Source: JALORV01 sp963780715 (GTDB taxonomy: Bacteria; Pseudomonadota; Gammaproteobacteria; Burkholderiales; Burkholderiaceae_F). From it: a DNA stretch of 64,000 nucleotides. The notes beneath the pieces are model-generated. The model was not told the origin of the DNA. It saw only the letters and a list, made by a program, of their open reading frames with translations, and did no database searches. The stretch spans positions 121,774 to 185,773 of the forward strand of contig CAWADK010000006.1 in the NCBI GenBank assembly GCA_963780715.1. The letters are read 5' to 3'. The translations under genes were made by a program, and so were the position numbers. Positions 12,557 to 22,093 of the stretch are shown one piece after another; within the stretch, counting starts at the first letter, position 1; each line of letters starts with the position of its first letter.

Positions 12557-13402
12557 ATGTCAAAACTGCTGCTTGCGCTTTTCGGACTGCTGCTTGCCTG
12601 CGGAACCCAGGCACAGACTGCCGATACTCTGAAGAAGATTCGTGATTCGAAGACCATCACGCTCGGTTACCGGACCGACTCCCCGCCGTTCTCGTTTGCT
12701 GGTCCCGATGGGCAGCCGGCTGGCTACTCGGTCGACCTGTGCAAGCGCGTCGCCGCGGGCATCGAGCGCACGCTGGGTGGCAGCCTTGCGGTCAAGTGGG
12801 TGCCGGTCACCTCGGCCAACCGCTTCGACCAGGTCGCCAGTGGTGCGATCGACCTCGAATGCGGGAACACGACGGTGACCCTGGGCCGTCAGGAGCGCGT
12901 CGACTTTTCGAACATGACCTTCGTCGACGGCGGTGCCGTGCTGGTGCTGGCGGAGTCGAAACTGGGTCGGCTGGCGGATCTCGCCGGCAAGACCGTCGGA
13001 GTAAAGCCCGGTACGACGACCGAGACCAGCCTGAAAGCGGCGCTGAAGGAAAAGCTGATCGATGCGCGCGTGGTCAACGTGAAGGACGAGGCCGAGGCGA
13101 TGGCGGCGCTGAACGACAAGCGCATCGACGGCTACGCCGCTGACCGCGTGGTCCTGGTCGGCAGCGTTGTCCTGGCCCGCAGCGACATCAAGTACACGCT
13201 GTTGCAGGACGATTTCTCGTTCGAGCCGTACGCCCTGATGATGCGCCGCGACCCCGCGTTCCGCCTCGCCGTCAACCGCGGCCTGGTGCAGGTTTATCGG
13301 TCCGGCGCGATCAAGGAGATCTTCGATCGCTGGCTGGCGCCGCTCGGCAAGCCCGGGCCGCTGCTGGCCGCGATGTACTACCTCAACACGACACCGGAGT
13401 GA
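12557..13402 (+). CDS. amino-acid ABC transporter substrate-binding protein (family 3)
   Basis: A 281-residue periplasmic binding protein resembling glutamate/aspartate binders (ITLGYRTDSPPFSF, GYSVDLCKRVA, NRFDQVASGAIDLECGNTT). The N-terminus is a signal peptide; cleavage after ...GTQA is likely, although LLAC at 12-15 could be read as a weak lipobox. The ATG at 12557 follows a plausible AAAGG ribosome site. No permease or ATPase gene for amino-acid uptake lies next to it, so it is an orphan binding protein here. Confidence 0.88.
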   Translation: MSKLLLALFGLLLACGTQAQTADTLKKIRDSKTITLGYRTDSPPFSFAGPDGQPAGYSVDLCKRVAAGIERTLGGSLAVKWVPVTSANRFDQVASGAIDLECGNTTVTLGRQERVDFSNMTFVDGGAVLVLAESKLGRLADLAGKTVGVKPGTTTETSLKAALKEKLIDARVVNVKDEAEAMAALNDKRIDGYAADRVVLVGSVVLARSDIKYTLLQDDFSFEPYALMMRRDPAFRLAVNRGLVQVYRSGAIKEIFDRWLAPLGKPGPLLAAMYYLNTTPE

Positions 13403-13409
13403 GCGGACG

Positions 13410-13826
13410 ATGACGGCATTCTTTCGTTGGGTACTGGTCCTGGTGGCCGTGATGCTGATCGGCTGCGCCAGCACGCCCGGCGCTGGTGTATCCGGCACCG
13501 GAGTGGTCCAGTCGATTGCCGAGAGCACCGAAGCGAACCAGACCACCCAGGTCGTCGGCGCGATCGGCGGGGCGGTCCTTGGGGGCTGGCTCGGCAGCAA
13601 CATCGGCGGCGGCGCCGGGCAGACGATTGCAACGGCCGCCGGCAGCGTGGCGGGCGGCATGGCGGGCAGTGCAGTCGCCGGCCAGGCCGACACCCGGCAG
13701 GTATGGGACGTACGCGTCCGCTTCGAAGACGGCATCGATCGCACGGTGCGCGTCGACCAGAGACCCGCGTTCCGGCCCGGCGATCGGGTGTCCGTGTCCA
13801 ACGGCGTCATCACCCTGTTGCGCTAG
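13410..13826 (+). CDS. outer-membrane lipoprotein with glycine-zipper 2TM domain
   Basis: A 138-residue protein with lipobox LIGC, cysteine at 19. The middle (about residues 48-92) is a glycine-zipper repeat, GAIGGAVLGGWLGSNIGGGAGQ followed by a second Gly/Ala-rich block, as in SlyB/OmpA-type 2TM lipoproteins. The C-terminus (VRFEDGIDRTVRVDQ...PGDRVSV) is the small beta domain common in this group. It would be lipidated and probably associated with the outer membrane. It lies 7 bases after the binding-protein gene. Confidence 0.85.
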   Translation: MTAFFRWVLVLVAVMLIGCASTPGAGVSGTGVVQSIAESTEANQTTQVVGAIGGAVLGGWLGSNIGGGAGQTIATAAGSVAGGMAGSAVAGQADTRQVWDVRVRFEDGIDRTVRVDQRPAFRPGDRVSVSNGVITLLR

Positions 13827-13949
13827 TCCGCGGTGCACCCCCGGCTGCGATCGTCAGCCGGGGTGCCGTGCGACAATCGCGACCTTTGCCCTGTCGTCGG
13901 CGCCATGGGCGCCGCACGACACTCGGGCCGCTCCCGGTTTCCTCTGACC

Positions 13950-14753
13950 ATGACGAACGACGCGCTCGTCGCGATCGACCATGTGACGTTCGGGTATGAC
14001 CAGCGGGTCATCCTGTCCGACGTCTCGATGGCGTTTCCGCGCGGCAAGGTCATCGCCATCATGGGTGGGTCCGGCTGCGGCAAGACGACGTTGCTGCGAC
14101 TGATCGGCGGCGTGCTGACGCCACAGCGCGGCACGGTGACCTTCGATGGCGCACCGGTCGATCCGCGCAACCGCGAGTCGCTTTACGCGCTGCGGCGGCG
14201 GCTCGGCATGCTGTTCCAGTTTGGCGCACTGTTCACCGACCTGACCGTGTTCGACAACGTGGCGTTTCCATTGCGCGAGCACACGCGGCTGCCCGATGAA
14301 ATGATCCGCGACCTGGTCCTGATGAAGCTCAACGCCGTCGGCCTGCGCGGCGCGGCGCAGTTGAAGCCGGCGGATCTCTCCGGCGGAATGGCGCGACGGG
14401 TCGCGCTCGCGCGCGCGATCGCACTGGACCCGGATCTGATCATGTATGACGAGCCCTTCGCCGGGCTCGATCCAATCTCGCTGGGCGTAGCGGCCAACCT
14501 GATCCGGCGCCTCAACGACGCGACTGGCGCAACGTCGCTCGTGGTTTCGCACGACGTCCACGAGTGCTTCCTGATCAGCGACTACGTGTACGTAATCTCG
14601 GGCGGCCGGATCGTGGGGCATGGCACGCCTGCCGAAGTGCAGGATTCGGACGACCCGGAAGTGCGCCAGTTCATCCTGGGCGAGCCCGACGGCCCGGTGA
14701 AGTTCCACTATCCGGCCCGCACCTATGCCGAGGACCTGGGACTGCGCGCATGA
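13950..14753 (+). CDS. mlaF: phospholipid-transport ATPase MlaF
   Basis: ATPase of the Mla system that moves phospholipids between the inner membrane and the periplasm to maintain outer-membrane asymmetry. The 267-residue protein has Walker A GGSGCGKTT at 39-47, signature LSGGMARR, Walker B LIMYDEPFAGLD and the H-loop in VVSHDVHE. I chose the ATG at 13950 (MTNDALVAIDHV) because the longer in-frame reading to 13833 adds sequence unlike the family. It overlaps mlaE by four bases. Confidence 0.95.
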   Translation: MTNDALVAIDHVTFGYDQRVILSDVSMAFPRGKVIAIMGGSGCGKTTLLRLIGGVLTPQRGTVTFDGAPVDPRNRESLYALRRRLGMLFQFGALFTDLTVFDNVAFPLREHTRLPDEMIRDLVLMKLNAVGLRGAAQLKPADLSGGMARRVALARAIALDPDLIMYDEPFAGLDPISLGVAANLIRRLNDATGATSLVVSHDVHECFLISDYVYVISGGRIVGHGTPAEVQDSDDPEVRQFILGEPDGPVKFHYPARTYAEDLGLRA

Positions 14754-15541
14754 CGACGGCCGAATTCCTCCCGACGCTGGGGCGGCGCGCGCTGGAAGTT
14801 CTCCGCGGCCTGGGGCACAGCGCGTTCTTCTTCGTCGAACTGGTGAAGAACATTCCGGCGGCGCTCGCGCGCCCGCACCTGACCGCGGCGCAGGTGCACG
14901 CGATCGGCAACTACTCGCTCGTCATCATCGCGGCGTCGGGGCTCGCGGTCGGTTTCGTGCTGGCACTGCAGGGCTATTACACGCTCTCGCGCTACGGCGC
15001 GGCCGAGTCGCTCGGGCTGCTGGTGGCTCTGTCACTGGTGCGTGAGCTGGGTCCGGTGGTGACCGGCCTTCTGTATGCGGGGCGCGCGGGCACGTCGCTG
15101 ACGGCTGAAATCGGACTGATGAAGGCAGGCGAGCAGCTCGCGGCCATGGAAATGATGGCCGTCGACCCGAAGTCGCGCGTGCTCGCGCCGCGCTTCGTCG
15201 CCGGCGTCATCGCGATGCCGCTGCTGGCGGCGATCTTCTCGGCGGTCGGCATCCTCGGCGGCTACGTGGTTGGAGTACAGATGATCGGGATCGACCCCGG
15301 TGCCTTCTGGTCACAGATGCAGAGCGGCGTCGACGTCTGGGATGACGTCGGCAACGGCATCATCAAGAGTGTCGTGTTCGGCATCGCCTGCACGTTCGTG
15401 GCGCTGTATCAGGGTTACGAGGCGCAGGCCACGCCCGAAGGGGTGGCACAGGCGACGACCCGGACGGTCGTCATTTCGTCGCTGGCGGTATTGGGGTTGG
15501 ACTTCGTGTTGACGGCGCTGATGTTCAGCACGCCGGGTTAG
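14750..15541 (+). CDS. mlaE: phospholipid-transport permease MlaE
   Basis: A 263-residue integral membrane permease of the MlaE family. It has an N-terminal amphipathic region followed by about five membrane segments and the conserved stretch LVRELGPVVTGLLYAGRAGTS that contacts the ATPase. The start overlaps the mlaF stop (ATGA). With MlaF, MlaB and MlaD it forms the inner-membrane complex. Confidence 0.96.
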   Translation: MTTAEFLPTLGRRALEVLRGLGHSAFFFVELVKNIPAALARPHLTAAQVHAIGNYSLVIIAASGLAVGFVLALQGYYTLSRYGAAESLGLLVALSLVRELGPVVTGLLYAGRAGTSLTAEIGLMKAGEQLAAMEMMAVDPKSRVLAPRFVAGVIAMPLLAAIFSAVGILGGYVVGVQMIGIDPGAFWSQMQSGVDVWDDVGNGIIKSVVFGIACTFVALYQGYEAQATPEGVAQATTRTVVISSLAVLGLDFVLTALMFSTPG

Positions 15542-15574
15542 CAGCTCAGTGCAGGATTAGGCAGGAGTCGTTCG

Positions 15575-16048
15575 ATGGGACGCAAAGGAATAGAGACACT
15601 GGTCGGCGTGTTCGTGCTGCTCGGCCTGCTCGCGGTGGTCTTCCTCGCGCTGAAGGCGGCGAACCTCGCCAGCTTCAGCGTCGGTTCGACCTACGCGCTG
15701 ACCGCCAAGTTCGACAACATCGGCGGCCTCAAGGTGCGGGCACCGGTCAAGAGCGCCGGCGTGACGGTGGGGCGCGTGACCGCGATCGCGCTCGACCCGC
15801 AAAGCTTCCAGGGGCTCGTGACCATCGAAGTCGACAGCCGGGTGAAGTTCCCGAGCGACACTTCGGCGAAGATCCTGACCTCGGGGCTGCTCGGCGACCA
15901 GTACATCGGTCTCGAGCCGGGCGGCTCGGACAAGAACTTGGCGGGCGGCGACCAGATCAAGATGACGCAGTCGGCCGTCGTGCTCGAGAACCTGATTGGC
16001 CAGTTTCTCTACAACCGCGCCGCCGAGGGCGGTTCGGAGAAGAAGTAG
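15575..16048 (+). CDS. mlaD: MCE-domain protein MlaD
   Basis: A 157-residue periplasmic-facing protein with one N-terminal membrane anchor (about residues 9-27) and a single MCE domain (YALTAKFDNIGGLKVRAPVKSAGVTVGRV, then LTSGLLGDQYIGLEPGG). In the family it forms a hexameric ring on MlaE that passes lipids to MlaC. Length matches the usual short MlaD class. Confidence 0.95.
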   Translation: MGRKGIETLVGVFVLLGLLAVVFLALKAANLASFSVGSTYALTAKFDNIGGLKVRAPVKSAGVTVGRVTAIALDPQSFQGLVTIEVDSRVKFPSDTSAKILTSGLLGDQYIGLEPGGSDKNLAGGDQIKMTQSAVVLENLIGQFLYNRAAEGGSEKK

Positions 16049-16065
16049 GGCAGCCGGATCGAGCG

Positions 16066-16929
16066 ATGCGGAGTGACGCTTATCCCATGCAATACGGCTG
16101 GCGCCGCCTGTTGCGCGCGGCAGTGTTGCTGCTTGTGCTCGGTGGGACCGGCTGCGCCACGTTGCCCCCGAATGCGGGACAGGATCCGCGCGACCCGTGG
16201 GAGAAGGTCAACCGCAACGTGTTCGCCTTCAACGAGGGGTTCGACGCCGCTTTGCTGAAGCCGGTGGCCGAGTTGTACGCAAAGCTCCCGGATGGTCTGC
16301 GCGACTGTTTCTCGAACGCGTTTTCCAACCTGCGGGGACCGTCGACCGCCATTAACAACGCACTGCAGGGCAAGCCGGAAGAGGCGGTTTCGGACGTCGG
16401 GCGCTTCTTGGTCAACACGACGTTCGGCCTCGTCGGCTGCTTCGACCCAGCCACCGACCTGGGGCTGGAGCGTCACCGCGAGGACTTCGGCCAGACGCTC
16501 GGCGTGTGGGGCTTCGAGCCCGGACCGTTCGTCATGTTGCCGGTGCTGGGCCCGAGCAGCGTGCGCGACGCGGTCGGCATACTCGCCGTCGAGCCGTTCC
16601 TGGATCTGAACTTCTACATCGACTACCCCGGCATCGAGTACAGCATCCTCGCCTTGCGGATCGTCAACGAGCGGGCCGAACTGCTCCCGGCGGACCGGCT
16701 GATCAACGAGGCCGCGCTCGACAAGTACAGCTTCATCCGGGACGGCTATCTGCAGCGCCGCCGCAGCCTGGTGTATGACGGCAACCCGCCGCGCGAGCCC
16801 GACCCAGAGGACGAGGACGAGCCCGCGGCCGGACCGCAAAAGCCGCCTGCCGAACCCGCGATCACCGGCCCGGCCGAGACCGCGGCAGAGGTCAGCCCGT
16901 CGACCGACCCGTCCGTTAAGCTTCCATAG
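16066..16929 (+). CDS. mlaA: MlaA/VacJ family lipoprotein
   Basis: Outer-membrane lipoprotein that removes phospholipids from the outer leaflet and hands them to MlaC. A lipobox ends at C30 (LGGTGC). The VacJ domain is clear: DPWEKVNRNVFAFNE, NLRGPSTAINNALQG, GQTLGVWGFEPGPF(V)MLPVLGPSSVRD. The C-terminal 40 residues are Pro/Glu/Ala-rich and probably disordered. An internal ATG at 16087 is an alternative start that keeps the lipobox. In E. coli mlaA is unlinked from the other mla genes; here it sits between mlaD and mlaC. Confidence 0.94.
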   Translation: MRSDAYPMQYGWRRLLRAAVLLLVLGGTGCATLPPNAGQDPRDPWEKVNRNVFAFNEGFDAALLKPVAELYAKLPDGLRDCFSNAFSNLRGPSTAINNALQGKPEEAVSDVGRFLVNTTFGLVGCFDPATDLGLERHREDFGQTLGVWGFEPGPFVMLPVLGPSSVRDAVGILAVEPFLDLNFYIDYPGIEYSILALRIVNERAELLPADRLINEAALDKYSFIRDGYLQRRRSLVYDGNPPREPDPEDEDEPAAGPQKPPAEPAITGPAETAAEVSPSTDPSVKLP

Positions 16930-17003
16930 GCATGTCGGCCCAGGCCTCGAACGCCGCGCCACCGACCGGGTCTGACACCTGAACCCCCTGCGAGACAGCC
17001 ACG

Positions 17004-17639
17004 ATGCAGCTACTCCGAATCCTGCGAGCCCACCTGGTTGCGATCGCCGCACTGGCGGCGTTGGGCGCGCACGCGCAGGCACCCGATGCCGCCCCCGATG
17101 TCCTCGTGCGCGACCTGACGACCAGCGTTCTCGAAACGATCAAAGCCGACAAGGCGATCGCCGCCGGTGACGTGGCGCGGGTCCAGAAGCTGGTCGATGA
17201 GAAGGTCCTGCCTTACGTCGACTTCCAGAAGATGACGCAGCTGGCGGTGGGCCGCGGCTGGCGCAGCGCGACTCCGGAGCAGCGCGCCGCGCTGACGCGC
17301 GAGTTCCGCACGCTGCTGGTTCGCACCTACAGCGGGGCGCTGTCGCAGGTAAAGGATCACCAGGTCCAGATGCGTCCGTTCCGCGCCCAGGCGACCGACA
17401 CCGACGTCCTGGTGCGCACCAGCGTCGTGCCATCGCGCGGCGAGGCGATCCAGCTCGATTACCGCCTGGAGAAGCAGAACTCCGCCTGGAAGATCTATGA
17501 CGTCAACGTGCTGGGCGTCTGGCTGGTCGAAAACTACAAGACGCAATTTGCCTCCGAGATCAGTGCCGGCGGTGTCGATGGGCTGATCAAGTCGCTGACC
17601 GAGCGCAACCGAGCGCTCGACACCACCAAGAAGGTGTGA
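17004..17639 (+). CDS. mlaC: periplasmic phospholipid carrier MlaC
   Basis: A 211-residue MlaC/Ttg2D family protein with a signal peptide ending near ALGAHA-QA (residues 22-25). The body has the family stretches VDEKVLPYVDFQKMTQLAVG and FRTLLVRTYSGAL, and ends with the WKIYDVNVLGVWLVENYKTQFASEI block. It ferries phospholipid between MlaA and MlaD. It is followed immediately by mlaB, whose likely GTG start overlaps the mlaC stop. Confidence 0.94.
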   Translation: MQLLRILRAHLVAIAALAALGAHAQAPDAAPDVLVRDLTTSVLETIKADKAIAAGDVARVQKLVDEKVLPYVDFQKMTQLAVGRGWRSATPEQRAALTREFRTLLVRTYSGALSQVKDHQVQMRPFRAQATDTDVLVRTSVVPSRGEAIQLDYRLEKQNSAWKIYDVNVLGVWLVENYKTQFASEISAGGVDGLIKSLTERNRALDTTKKV

Positions 17640-17917
17640 CGCGCGTGCGCATCGAGGTCGACGATATCGGTATGGCCAACGCCGCCGAGGTGGCGGCGCT
17701 CGGGCGCGCGGCGATCGAGCGCGGTGACGTGGAGTTCGACCTCACCGGCGTGGCCCGCTGCGACTCCTCGGCGGTGGCGGTGCTGCTCGAGTGGCAACGC
17801 GTGGCGCGCGAACGCGGTCTCACGCTGAACGTGACGGGGCTGCCGGCGGGCCTGGTCAGTCTCGCGGGCGTCTACGGGGTCGGTGAACTGCTGCCCGTCG
17901 CCGCGCCCGGGCCGTAG
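17636..17917 (+). CDS. mlaB: STAS-domain protein MlaB
   Basis: A 93-residue STAS-domain protein (FDLTGVARCDSSAVAVLLEWQRVA) that in the family binds MlaF and supports ATPase activity. The likely GTG start at 17636 overlaps the mlaC stop; a second GTG at 17645 is possible. It completes the mlaFEDACB set of this locus. Confidence 0.85.
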   Translation: MTRVRIEVDDIGMANAAEVAALGRAAIERGDVEFDLTGVARCDSSAVAVLLEWQRVARERGLTLNVTGLPAGLVSLAGVYGVGELLPVAAPGP

Positions 17918-17929
17918 AGGCCGCGCTCC

Positions 17930-17935
17930 TATAAT
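17930..17935 (+). promoter_or_regulatory. candidate -10 box before the ABC-2 exporter genes
   Basis: A perfect TATAAT lies in the short gap after mlaB and 47 bases before the GTG at 17983. No convincing -35 is seen at the usual spacing, so this may be a weak or activator-dependent promoter. Confidence 0.35.
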
Positions 17936-17982
17936 CCTCTTCCTCCCGCCGACGTGCCTTCGATGCACGCCGACGCCCGCCC

Positions 17983-18912
17983 GTGACTGCCGCCATCCAG
18001 GTCAATTCCGTGTCCAAGCGCTACGGCTCCGTGCTGGCGCTGGATAACGTCGACCTCACCATCGAGCGCGGCGAGTTCTTCGGCCTGCTCGGGCCCAACG
18101 GTGCCGGCAAGACGACCCTGATCTCGATCATCGCGGGCCTGGTGCGCGCGAACAGCGGTCGCGTTGCGATCATGGGCCATGACGTCGTCGACGACTTTCG
18201 TGCGGCGCGGTTGTCGGTGGGTGTCGTGCCGCAGGAACTGGCATTCGATCCGTTCTTCACGGTGCGAGAGACGCTGACGTTCCAGTCCGGCTACTTCGGC
18301 CTGCAGGAAAACGGCGCCTGGATCGACGAAGTGCTCGAAAATCTCGGCCTCACCGCCAAGGCGAATACCAACACACGCGCACTGTCGGGCGGCATGAAAC
18401 GGCGCCTGCTGGTGGCGCAGGCACTGGTGCACAAGCCGCCGGTGATCGTGCTCGACGAGCCGACCGCCGGCGTCGATGTCGAACTGCGGCAGACGCTGTG
18501 GGCGTTCATCCGGCGCCTGAACCGCGAAGGCCACACGATCGTGCTGACCACCCACTACCTGGAAGAGGCGCAGGCCCTGTGCGAGCGGATCGCGATGCTC
18601 AAGGCCGGCCGCATCGTTGCACTGGACACGACGCGGGCGCTGCTGGGTCGGATCGCCGGGCTGCAGCTGACGATGCGCCCGTTAGGCAGCCCGCCCGCAT
18701 CGGTGCTGGCGCACAGGATCGAGGAGCGTGACGGACTGCTGACGCTGCGCCTCGCGCAGGCGTCCGATGTCGGTCGCGTGCTGGCGGACTGCGCCGCCGC
18801 CGGCTGCGGCGTCGAGGATCTGGAAGTCGGGCGTGCCGACCTCGAGGATGTCTTCCTGCAGCTGGTTGCCGACCCGCCGTCCGCTGCCACGAGCGCGGGA
18901 GCCCGGGCGTGA
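17983..18912 (+). CDS. ABC-2 type transporter ATP-binding protein (YadG-like)
   Basis: A 309-residue ATPase with Walker A GPNGAGKTT near residue 38, signature LSGGMKRRL, Walker B VIVLDEPTAGVD and H-loop TTHYLEEA. The C-terminal 80 residues form the small extra domain typical of exporters of the CcmA/YadG class. It overlaps its permease gene by four bases. Substrate unknown; position between mlaB and ibaG suggests envelope biogenesis, but that is inference. Confidence 0.9.
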   Translation: MTAAIQVNSVSKRYGSVLALDNVDLTIERGEFFGLLGPNGAGKTTLISIIAGLVRANSGRVAIMGHDVVDDFRAARLSVGVVPQELAFDPFFTVRETLTFQSGYFGLQENGAWIDEVLENLGLTAKANTNTRALSGGMKRRLLVAQALVHKPPVIVLDEPTAGVDVELRQTLWAFIRRLNREGHTIVLTTHYLEEAQALCERIAMLKAGRIVALDTTRALLGRIAGLQLTMRPLGSPPASVLAHRIEERDGLLTLRLAQASDVGRVLADCAAAGCGVEDLEVGRADLEDVFLQLVADPPSAATSAGARA

Positions 18913-19718
18913 GCGCGGTGCAGCTCGAGGCGAGTGTCGTGCCGGTCGCGGCGTCATCGCCGGCGGTGGCGTTCCGCACCCTGCTCACCAAGGAGATGCT
19001 GCGGTTCTGGAAGGTGAGCTTCCAGACTATTGCCGCGCCAGTGCTGACGGCCGTGCTTTACCTGCTGGTCTTCGGCCAGGTGCTGGCCGACCATGTCGAG
19101 GCGTTTCCCGGTGTGAGCTATGCGGCGTTCCTGATTCCCGGGCTCGTCATGATGTCGGTGCTGCAGAACGCCTTCGCCAATTCATCGTCGAGCCTGATCC
19201 AGTCGAAGATCATGGGCAGCCTCGTGTTCATCCTGCTGCCGCCGTTTTCGCACTGGCAGCTCTTCGGCGCGTATGTGCTGGCGTCGATGGTGCGCGGGCT
19301 CGTCGTCGGTCTCGGAGTGTTCGTCGTCGCGGTGTGGTTCGGGCCGCCCGGCTTCAAGGCGCCGCACTGGATACTGGTCTTCGTGTTGCTGGGCAGCGCC
19401 ATGCTCGGTTCGCTGGGCGTCATCGCCGGCATCTGGGCCGACAAGTTCGACCAGCTCGCCGCCTTCCAGAACTTCGTCGTGATGCCGGCCACATTTTTGT
19501 CCGGCGTGTTCTACTCGGTGCAAGGCCTTTCGCCGTTCTGGCAGGGCGTGTCGCATCTGAATCCCTTTTTCTACATGATCGACGGCTTCCGCTACGGCTT
19601 CTTCGCCCAGTCTGACGTGTCGCCCTGGCTGAGCCTCGTCATCGTGGTCGCTGCGCTGCTGCTGACCGCCGCCGTTGCGCTTCGAATGCTGGCGCGTGGC
19701 TACAAGCTGAGGAACTGA
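18909..19718 (+). CDS. ABC-2 type transporter permease (YadH-like)
   Basis: A 269-residue permease with about six membrane segments and the ABC-2 family pattern (LLTKEMLRFWKV near the N-terminus, FLIPGLVMMSVLQNAFANSS, then MPATFLSGVFYSV and HLNPFFYMIDGFRYG). It pairs with the ATPase upstream. The stop overlaps the ibaG start by one base. Confidence 0.9.
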   Translation: MSAVQLEASVVPVAASSPAVAFRTLLTKEMLRFWKVSFQTIAAPVLTAVLYLLVFGQVLADHVEAFPGVSYAAFLIPGLVMMSVLQNAFANSSSSLIQSKIMGSLVFILLPPFSHWQLFGAYVLASMVRGLVVGLGVFVVAVWFGPPGFKAPHWILVFVLLGSAMLGSLGVIAGIWADKFDQLAAFQNFVVMPATFLSGVFYSVQGLSPFWQGVSHLNPFFYMIDGFRYGFFAQSDVSPWLSLVIVVAALLLTAAVALRMLARGYKLRN

Positions 19719-19960
19719 TGGAACCGACGCCCGACGATGTCCGGCGCTACATCGCTGCCGGCCTGCAATGCAGCGTGCTCGAGGTCGAGGGCGATGGCCG
19801 GCACTTCAATGCGCTGATCGTCAGCCCCGCGTTCGAGGGCAAGACGCGCGTGGCGCGCCACCAGCTCGTCTACGCCGCGCTGGGTGATCGCATGCGGGCG
19901 GAGGTCCATGCGCTGTCGATGCGCACGCTGACGCCGGCCGAGCACGAGGCGCAGGAATGA
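19718..19960 (+). CDS. ibaG: BolA-family protein IbaG
   Basis: An 80-residue BolA-like protein (VLEVEGDGRHFNALIVSPAFEGKTRVARHQLVYAALGD). The IbaG subgroup binds monothiol glutaredoxins and Fe-S clusters and is typically found next to murA, as here. A monothiol glutaredoxin gene, grxD, is present at 38.4 kb in the same window. Normal length. Confidence 0.88.
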   Translation: MEPTPDDVRRYIAAGLQCSVLEVEGDGRHFNALIVSPAFEGKTRVARHQLVYAALGDRMRAEVHALSMRTLTPAEHEAQE

Positions 19961-20027
19961 AACTGCGCCGTCGCGTTTCATCGCTTCTTCACCGGCGCTT
20001 CGCGGTCGCTTCAAGCCCGGCGCTCAC

Positions 20028-20066
20028 CCTTCGGCGCAGTCCGCACCGTGCGGACCTCGCCGAAGG
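20028..20066 (+). repeat. long hairpin between ibaG and murA
   Basis: CCTTCGGCGCAGTCCGCAC (20028-20046) pairs with GTGCGGACCTCGCCGAAGG (20048-20066) over 19 positions with a small internal mismatch. The right arm contains the GAAGG of a Shine-Dalgarno (GAAGGAG) placed 7 bases before an ATG at 20076. The hairpin could terminate the upstream transcript or mask that ribosome site; there is no U-tract. Confidence 0.6.
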
Positions 20067-20171
20067 AGCACTGCCATGCTTGACCTTGTTGCCGAGTCCC
20101 GCGGGCACCGCCCGCTGCGCATCACCCGACCGGTGGTCTTCCGCGGGCTGCCCGCGACGTCGACCGTACCC

Positions 20172-21422
<1,251 letters not shown>

Positions 21423-21442
21423 CCGGCCGGGCCGAGGTTCTC

Positions 21443-22093
21443 GTGATCACACTTGCGCTGTCGAAAGGACGGATCTTCGATGAGTCGCGGCCGCTGCTGG
21501 CCGCGGCCGGCCTGGCGCCGCTCGAAGATCCCGAATCCTCGCGCAAGCTGATCATCGGCACCCAGGATCCGAACGTGCGGGTGGTGGTGGTGCGCGCCTC
21601 CGACGTGCCGACGTACGTGCAGTACGGCGCGGCCGAGCTCGGCGTGGCGGGCAAGGACGTGCTGCTCGAACACAGCGCGCAGTGGGGCGACCGCGGCCTG
21701 TACCAGCCGGTCGACCTCGGCATCGCACGCTGCCGCCTGTGTGTCGCCGTACCCGCGGGATTCGACTACGCCAATGCCGTGCGACGCGGCGCGCGCCTGC
21801 GCGTGGCCACCAAGTACGTGCAGACCGCGCGCGAGCACTTCGCGGCCAAGGGCGTGCACGTCGACCTGATCAAGCTCTACGGCTCGATGGAACTGGCGCC
21901 GCTCGCCGGGCTCGCCGACGCGATCGTCGACCTCGTCTCGTCCGGAGGAACCCTGCGCGCCAACAACCTGGTCGAGGTCGAGGAGATTGTCGCGATCTCG
22001 TCGCGCCTGATCGTCAACCAGTCGGCGCTGAAGACGCGCCGTGCCGAGATCGCGCCCCTGATCGAGCGGATCGAGGCCGCGGTGCAGGCATGA
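21443..22093 (+). CDS. hisG: ATP phosphoribosyltransferase, short form
   Basis: First step of histidine synthesis, joining ATP and PRPP. At 216 residues it is the short HisG that works as a hetero-octamer with HisZ; no hisZ gene is in the window. The start is GTG at 21443 (MITLALSKGRIFDES). The PRPP loop is visible as DAIVDLVSSGGTLRANNL. It overlaps hisD by four bases. Confidence 0.95.
   Translation: MITLALSKGRIFDESRPLLAAAGLAPLEDPESSRKLIIGTQDPNVRVVVVRASDVPTYVQYGAAELGVAGKDVLLEHSAQWGDRGLYQPVDLGIARCRLCVAVPAGFDYANAVRRGARLRVATKYVQTAREHFAAKGVHVDLIKLYGSMELAPLAGLADAIVDLVSSGGTLRANNLVEVEEIVAISSRLIVNQSALKTRRAEIAPLIERIEAAVQA

Noticed and set aside
12116..13402. A 428-residue protein starting inside the thioesterase gene
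   Set aside because: Its first 147 residues are an out-of-frame reading of the thioesterase. The binding protein's signal peptide starts at 12557.
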